Source: JAJFFW01 sp963922595
GTDB taxonomy: Bacteria; Pseudomonadota; Alphaproteobacteria; Caulobacterales; Parvularculaceae
DNA: 11,739 nt
Assembly (NCBI GenBank): GCA_963922595.1
Contig: CAWUIM010000086.1
Span: forward strand, 1 to 11,739
Reading direction: 5' to 3'
The notes beneath the pieces were generated by a model. That model did no database searches. It was not told the DNA's origin and worked only from the letters and a program-made list of their open reading frames with translations. The position numbers were made by a program, and so were the translations under genes. This document shows, one piece after another, positions 7,902-11,739 of this stretch; the first letter of the stretch is position 1, and every line of letters begins with the position of its first letter.

Positions 7902-7964
7902 GAGCGTTTTCAATGCGCATGATTGCTTGGCGTTAGGCGGTATTATGAGGGGCAACTCAAATAA

Positions 7965-9524
7965 CTATCGATTTATTGCGGCGATATAGCGCGCAATGCG
8001 AAAGCTGTTTGCTAGAATTGTTAACGTTGGCGGCGCGCCGGCCGAGGTCGGCATAAAGGAGCCGTCAACCACATAAACGCCCGGTGTTTCGTGTAACTCA
8101 CAATTGACGTCAAGAACCGAATTCGCAGGATCGCGGCCGGCTCGGCACGTTCCCATCACTAAGTACGATGAAGTTGCCCCAATGTCGGTTAGTTTTACCG
8201 ACGACGCGCCCAGATCGTATAAGAGGTCGGCTGCTCGCGCGCCAAGCCATGCGCCGATTTCCCGATGAAATGGGTGAGGGTCAAGATGAATCCGCGCGAC
8301 CGGGAGCCCCCAACGATCCGTTACCGTATCATCAAGCTCAATATAGTTGCCATCTGTGGACAGGTAATCATGAAACGCCTCGAAGTGGATGCGCTTCGCA
8401 GACACGTCGCACTGTGCGACATCCTCGTTTGGCAGCTGCCGATCAAAATCAAACCGGATAATGCCGCCCTTCGCAAAATCGCATACGCCGGGCGGCAAAA
8501 AATAATAATCCATGAGTGAACGGCCGATAAATGGCGAGGAGAATGCGCCCTCCTTTATATTGGCGCGCGGAATATCCCCGAATCCCATTGTGACCGCGTG
8601 AAATTGTAGATTGCGGCCGACAAGACCGTGGTTATTTCCGAGCCCGTCGGGGTGTCGCGGGGATTTTGACAGGAGAAGCAGTCGCGCCGACTCGATAGAT
8701 GACGCGCAAATACAAACGACGCCGGCTTCGACCTCAATTTCTTGGCCAGCTTCGTTAATATAGACGCACCCTTTCGCGCCATGAGGTCCAACAAGGATTT
8801 CGCGAACCATGGCGTTCGTTTCCACGCGGCAAGAGCCCGTCGCCTCAGCGCGCGGAAGCAAAGCGGCTTGCGTCGAACCGCGCGCATTCGTGGGGCAGCC
8901 ATAACCCGCGCATGTTTCGCAATAGGAACAGGCCGGGCGTCCCCTATAGGCGGCTGAATTAATCGCCCGCGGCGTCGGGAATGCTGTCAATCCGCGAGCG
9001 GCGCAGACATCGCCAAGCGTCTCGGCGATCGGGTGGCTCTCTAGCGGCGCCAGCGGGTAGGGCGCTGAACGGGCGCCTTCAAAAGGATTCGCGCCGCCGG
9101 CGCCGCTGACGCCGACTTCTTGTTCGGCTTCACAATAAAAAGGCTCAAGCGCGTCGTAATCGAACGGCCAGTCCGCTAACCCATATCGCTCGCCGTAAGC
9201 AGACCCCATGCGAAAATCGCGGGGATGAAATCGGAAGAAATAAGCCCCCATGTGAGAAGTGCCGCCGCCGACGCAGGAGGCGACCCAGCCGAGCGTCGTG
9301 CGTTGCGGCGATCGCGTCTTCGGCGTGACGACCGTATGCGGGTCATTATCGATTGAAGGGGTGAAAACGCCATGGGTGATTACAAGTGGGTCATGAACAT
9401 AATCGTCGGGATCAAAGCGCGGTCCCTTTTCCAGAACGAGCACGTTCATTCGTGCTTGCGAAAGACGCAAGGCGAGCGGTCCCCCGCCTGCGCCGCTTCC
9501 GACAATGACGACATCATAGCGCAT
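7965..9524 (-). CDS. GMC-type FAD-dependent oxidoreductase, candidate tailoring enzyme
   Basis: This 519-residue protein has the Rossmann FAD motif VVIVGSGAGGG (5-15) at the N-terminus, the second GMC signature CVGGGTSHMGAYFF (84-97), and a C-terminal GMC domain ending GVYVVDGSFMPTSAGAPPT. A cysteine cluster C-x2-C-x2-C-x4-C (199, 202, 205, 210; ACSYCETCAGYGC) resembles that of gluconate-dehydrogenase-like large subunits. Oddly, the H-x-x-G-T-C-R catalytic histidine is Leu (LVMGTCR, L455), and the Asn/His expected before P-T near the end is Pro (P498). Chemistry may therefore differ from normal alcohol oxidation. No Tat or other signal peptide is visible, so it is likely cytoplasmic. ATG 9524 is preferred over the in-frame TTG 9533 because it starts exactly at the Rossmann strand. 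The gene is co-directional with lanA but separated by 289 bases, so cluster membership is inferred. Confidence 0.85.
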   Translation of the reverse strand: MRYDVVIVGSGAGGGPLALRLSQARMNVLVLEKGPRFDPDDYVHDPLVITHGVFTPSIDNDPHTVVTPKTRSPQRTTLGWVASCVGGGTSHMGAYFFRFHPRDFRMGSAYGERYGLADWPFDYDALEPFYCEAEQEVGVSGAGGANPFEGARSAPYPLAPLESHPIAETLGDVCAARGLTAFPTPRAINSAAYRGRPACSYCETCAGYGCPTNARGSTQAALLPRAEATGSCRVETNAMVREILVGPHGAKGCVYINEAGQEIEVEAGVVCICASSIESARLLLLSKSPRHPDGLGNNHGLVGRNLQFHAVTMGFGDIPRANIKEGAFSSPFIGRSLMDYYFLPPGVCDFAKGGIIRFDFDRQLPNEDVAQCDVSAKRIHFEAFHDYLSTDGNYIELDDTVTDRWGLPVARIHLDPHPFHREIGAWLGARAADLLYDLGASSVKLTDIGATSSYLVMGTCRAGRDPANSVLDVNCELHETPGVYVVDGSFMPTSAGAPPTLTILANSFRIARYIAAINR

Positions 9525-9533
9525 AATTTCCAA

Positions 9534-9608
9534 GGCAACGCTAGCTGAAAAAGCGTTCGCGACCTATAGTCCGACATCCAAGAAAGCGGCGACTGAAAGA
9601 CGCGGGGT
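9534..9608. promoter_or_regulatory. Divergent promoter region between oxidoreductase and methyltransferase
   Basis: The two genes start back to back, so this short gap should hold promoters for both. TATAGT (9565-9570) could be a plus-strand -10 box, but no good -35 is paired with it. The inverted repeat AACGCT (9537-9542) / AGCGTT (9552-9557) with a 9-base spacer lies just upstream and could bind a regulator shared by both genes. Assignments by eye only. Confidence 0.3.
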
Positions 9609-10643
9609 ATGAAGAAGGAAAATTCGTCTCCCCATTTGCAAGACGATTTGCGCGCAGACCGTCTGCGTAAAATCGCAAATGCATATCAAATCTCATGCGC
9701 TGTAAACGCCGCCGCTGCATTGCGGCTGGATGCGCATTTGCCGACAGAAGGCGTTGATATCGAAATGCTCGCGGACCGTGTCGGCGTGAGCCGTGATCCG
9801 TTCCGCAGGCTGCTCCGATTTTTGGCAGCATTGGGCGTCGTTGCGATCGATGCGCAAAAGCGCGTTTTCAAGACTGACCTCACGCCCATGCTGGCGTTTT
9901 CAAATTCAATTGCCGAGGGCCCCGCAGCGATATCGGCTTGGCTCGCTCTTCCCGACGCGTTGCAGGAGGAAGGCGCTGTTCCTTTCGATCGGGCCCATGG
10001 AATGTCATTTTACGACTTTGCGTCGAAAAGTAGCCAGCAAGCCAAATGCTGGACCAATCGAAACCGAGATCTTGCGCGCCGGTGGGCGCAACCCGTCGCA
10101 GACGCACTGCCGCTGCAGGATGCTGAATCGTTTGTGGATATCGGCGCTGGAGGCGGCGCTTTGTCCGAGGCCCTCCGCGACCGTTTTCCAGATCTGGCAA
10201 TTACGATTGCGGACTTGCCGTTTGTAATTGACGAGTTAGCTGCGGCGCAAAAACAACCGGGTGCGAATATAAATATCAATTATCATTCGTTTGATATTCT
10301 GGAAGAAACGCCGCCGCCCGCTGACGCCTATATGTTTTCCCGCGTTTTGCTAAACCTCAATGATGAGGAGGTTGTGCGTGCGCTGAAAAATTGCCGGAAA
10401 GCGATGCGGCCGGGGGCGCGTTTGTTTATCGCCGAAATCCTGATGCCGCCGGATGGCGATCCGCAACAATTCGCGCACGCTTCCCATGATCTTCATCTAT
10501 ATGTGCTTTGGGGCGGCAAGCAAAGAACGGGTGATGAGTATACTGAGCTTTTGGACCGCGCCGGTCTGAAATTTCTTGAGACTACACGTGTTGATAAGAA
10601 TGGACGGTTCTTCTGCGAGATAATTATGGCTAAAAGCGCGTGA
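9609..10643 (+). CDS. Class I SAM-dependent O-methyltransferase-like protein
   Basis: These 344 residues have the layout of the acetylserotonin/caffeate O-methyltransferase family. An N-terminal winged-helix dimerisation domain (about 15-100, including ADRVGVSRDPFRRLLRFLAA) is followed by a Rossmann SAM domain. That domain has motif I FVDIGAGGG (175-183), the acidic ribose ligand in ITIADLP (D202), FDILEE (228-233), RPGARLFIAE (267-276) and the late RTGDEYTELLDRAGL (306-320). The catalytic-base motif, usually L-H-D-W in this family, reads L-L-N-L here (247-250), so His is replaced by Leu. This suggests an altered or base-independent transfer, or a substrate-binding role. Family members commonly methylate phenolic hydroxyls; the C-terminal Tyr of the lanthipeptide core is one candidate acceptor (inference). 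The ribosome binding site is weak. Divergent from the GMC oxidoreductase. Confidence 0.85.
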   Translation: MKKENSSPHLQDDLRADRLRKIANAYQISCAVNAAAALRLDAHLPTEGVDIEMLADRVGVSRDPFRRLLRFLAALGVVAIDAQKRVFKTDLTPMLAFSNSIAEGPAAISAWLALPDALQEEGAVPFDRAHGMSFYDFASKSSQQAKCWTNRNRDLARRWAQPVADALPLQDAESFVDIGAGGGALSEALRDRFPDLAITIADLPFVIDELAAAQKQPGANININYHSFDILEETPPPADAYMFSRVLLNLNDEEVVRALKNCRKAMRPGARLFIAEILMPPDGDPQQFAHASHDLHLYVLWGGKQRTGDEYTELLDRAGLKFLETTRVDKNGRFFCEIIMAKSA

Positions 10644-10645
10644 AA

Positions 10646-10674
10646 CGGCTTCAGGCGGCTCTTTTCCTGGGCCG
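10646..10674 (+). terminator. Hairpin after the methyltransferase gene
   Basis: CGGCTTCAGG (10646-10655) pairs with CCTGGGCCG (10666-10674) with one bulged base and two G-U pairs, 2 bases after the stop codon. A T-rich tract appears only at about 10700-10712, so it is a weak terminator candidate. Confidence 0.25.
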
Positions 10675-10773
10675 GGGCCGCTAATACTGAACTTCCCTGT
10701 CTTTTGTTTTATTTCCTTACAGCGGCTGCCTGCGCGGCGCCGTCGTTAAGCGCGAGCGCATCCGTCGCGGGCG

Positions 10774-10856
10774 CACCGCTGGCGCTATGCCATGACGTTA
10801 AGGCCCCTCGGCGCGCCTTACGCCGCCACTGACGCCGGAACCTTCCTCGCCGCCGG
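10774..10856 (+). pseudogene. Broken second copy of the renalase-like 3' end (direct repeat of 305-387)
   Basis: Aligning by eye, 74 of 83 bases match positions 305-387 without gaps, in the same orientation and in the same codon register. The copy encodes HRWRYAMTLRPLGAPYAATD-type sequence against HRWRYAMTTKPLGAPYAANE in the intact gene. Upstream, the frame meets a TAA at 10747 and shows no similarity. Downstream, similarity fades, with small gaps and a frame change, toward 10880. It cannot encode a functional protein. It lies 10,469 bases from the first copy and abuts the end of the converging right-flank gene. Confidence 0.8.
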
Positions 10857-10877
10857 GCGACGCCGAGCCGCGCCGCA

Positions 10878-11738
10878 TCACCAATCTTCGTCGAACGGCA
10901 ACCCGGCGGGTCCTTCGATGTCCAGTTCGAAATAGACTTCGGACGGAAATTCGTCCGCCGTACAATAATTGTGCGCGACATTTCCCGCGCCCCGACGCGC
11001 GCCGCCGCGCCGGCACAAAAGCGTGATCTCCGCTCTGCCGTCGCCGAGATCTCGCCAGTCGACGCGCGCGAAATTGCCGCCGCCATCATCGCTCCATGAC
11101 ATATCTGCCGCGCGGGCGACCCATCCGTTGCTCAATGTTCCGCCGACAATGAGACGGCCCTGCAGCAGATGCTCGTCATATCGTCGCGCCGGATTGATGT
11201 GATAGCGAATATCGGTGCGATCAAGCGTCACGGTGAGGGGATGGCGCGTGGTCGCCGACTGTTTGACCTGATTGCGCACAATTATATCGCACAATTGGCT
11301 GGTGACCGAGCGCGCCATCACCGGAAAGAAACGAACGCCGATGACGGACTGGGTCCACGCCGTGATCTCCCCTTGCGTTTCGCGCGCGCCTTCGCACCGA
11401 AGCGCGACCGATCCCGGTCGGTCCGAAAGAAAGAGGTCGCCCTCAATGGTGATGTCGATCCCGGGCTCAATGAGGTCGGGACTGACGCGATAGATTACCA
11501 GCCGATCCGGCCCGATATTGACGGTTGTGGTGGCCGCGCCGTCGTCCGCGTAGACCCAGAGCCGTCCCGTGCGGCGACCGTCATCGAGAAAGTTCTGCAA
11601 TTCGGCTGGAATTTGCGTCGCGATCTCTTCATCCGTCCAGCGATCAACTGGCAATTGCAGGAACAGCCCGGCGAAATCGAGCATCACGCGCCCGGAGCCG
11701 CCGAAGCCTTCGCCGGCGATCGTTAACGGCCGACCCGG
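10878..11738 (-). CDS. Protein with two TIG-like beta repeats, C-terminal part (5' end outside window)
   Basis: The frame is open to the right edge (286 residues visible), so the GTG at 11687 is probably internal. Two stretches share a pattern resembling IPT/TIG immunoglobulin-like domains. The first begins LTIAGEGFGGSGRVMLDF and continues to RLWVYADDGAATTTVNI. The second begins ITIEGDLFLSDRPGSVALR and continues to CDIIVRNQVKQSATTRHPL. Each has I-T-I-x-G, a G-x-V strand, a W-T turn and a closing strand with a small-residue loop. Such repeats occur in surface or secreted proteins that bind sugars or partners. No signal peptide can be judged because the N-terminus is missing. The GC content is very high (45 of 60 in one line), as in the left flank, so it most likely belongs to the ancestral chromosome rather than the cluster. 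The assignment to the TIG fold is tentative. Confidence 0.6.
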   Translation of the reverse strand, partial: PGRPLTIAGEGFGGSGRVMLDFAGLFLQLPVDRWTDEEIATQIPAELQNFLDDGRRTGRLWVYADDGAATTTVNIGPDRLVIYRVSPDLIEPGIDITIEGDLFLSDRPGSVALRCEGARETQGEITAWTQSVIGVRFFPVMARSVTSQLCDIIVRNQVKQSATTRHPLTVTLDRTDIRYHINPARRYDEHLLQGRLIVGGTLSNGWVARAADMSWSDDGGGNFARVDWRDLGDGRAEITLLCRRGGARRGAGNVAHNYCTADEFPSEVYFELDIEGPAGLPFDEDW

Positions 11739-11739
11739 C

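Larger units (their letters stand above)
7687..7964. other. Intergenic regulatory region upstream of lanA
   Basis: These 278 bases separate the end of the GMC oxidoreductase gene from the lanA ribosome binding site. They hold a candidate promoter (7822-7849), a 20-base imperfect palindrome (7882-7901), a small dyad CGTAT-TTGC-ATACG (7785-7798) in the would-be 5' leader, an eight-base T run on the minus strand (7860-7853), and generally AT-rich DNA. The only short minus-strand frame noticed, a 35-codon one from ATG 7920, lacks a ribosome binding site and resembles no precursor. No second lanA-like peptide was found here. Confidence 0.55.
10644..10877. other. Gene-free right junction region
   Basis: Apart from the hairpin after the methyltransferase and the renalase-like remnant, nothing recognisable is present. 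The 126-residue minus-strand frame at 10709-11089 largely shadows the right-flank gene in another frame and has no domain I recognise. Confidence 0.5.

Noticed and set aside
7816..7920. 35-codon minus-strand frame beginning MRIENALYTARF, considered as a second small peptide
   Set aside because: No ribosome binding site, no double-glycine leader, and it spans the candidate promoter and the palindrome.
10709..11089. 126-codon minus-strand frame
   Set aside because: It is mostly an alternate frame of the GC-rich TIG-like gene and resembles nothing known; such shadows are common in high-GC DNA.
1..11739. CRISPR arrays, tRNA or rRNA genes, insertion sequences
   Set aside because: No regularly spaced repeats, tRNA-like cloverleaf, rRNA segment or transposase frame was seen on either strand.

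Overview
The window is most simply read as a chromosomal segment of a Gram-negative, probably alphaproteobacterial, genome carrying a compact class II lanthipeptide (RiPP) locus. The taxonomic guess is inference only. It rests on the GC-rich flanking genes and on the export genes: an HlyD-type periplasmic adaptor beside a peptidase-containing ABC transporter, the arrangement used to secrete peptides across a Gram-negative envelope.

Layout, left to right. Positions 2-466 (+) hold the 3' end of a renalase-like FAD-dependent amine oxidase, cut by the window edge. Positions 467-720 hold no gene, only hairpins and palindromes. A minus-strand block then runs right to left: GMC-type FAD oxidoreductase (9524-7965), a 278-base regulatory gap, precursor peptide lanA (7675-7490), synthetase lanM (7425-4120), HlyD-family adaptor (4101-2881), and peptidase/ABC exporter lanT (2844-721). 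A class I SAM methyltransferase (9609-10643, +) is divergent from the oxidoreductase. Positions 10644-10877 contain no intact gene but carry an 83-base broken copy of the 3' end of the left-flank renalase-like gene. A partial minus-strand gene with two TIG-like repeats (10878-11738) ends the window.

How the genes work together (family knowledge plus inference). LanM would dehydrate Ser/Thr in the 17-residue core CGGPSPFSTPCPPRHCY and close thioether rings to Cys. LanT would cut after the double glycine SVSGG and export the product with the HlyD adaptor. The flavoprotein and the methyltransferase are candidate tailoring enzymes. Both lack residues normally used for catalysis in their families, which is the main reason to look at this locus again. 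No LanFEG immunity transporter, no dedicated regulator and no outer-membrane channel lies inside the window.

The cluster is clearly lower in GC than its two flanks. The flanks share a direct repeat derived from one gene, so the whole block (about 10.3 kb) looks like an insertion next to the end of the renalase-like gene.
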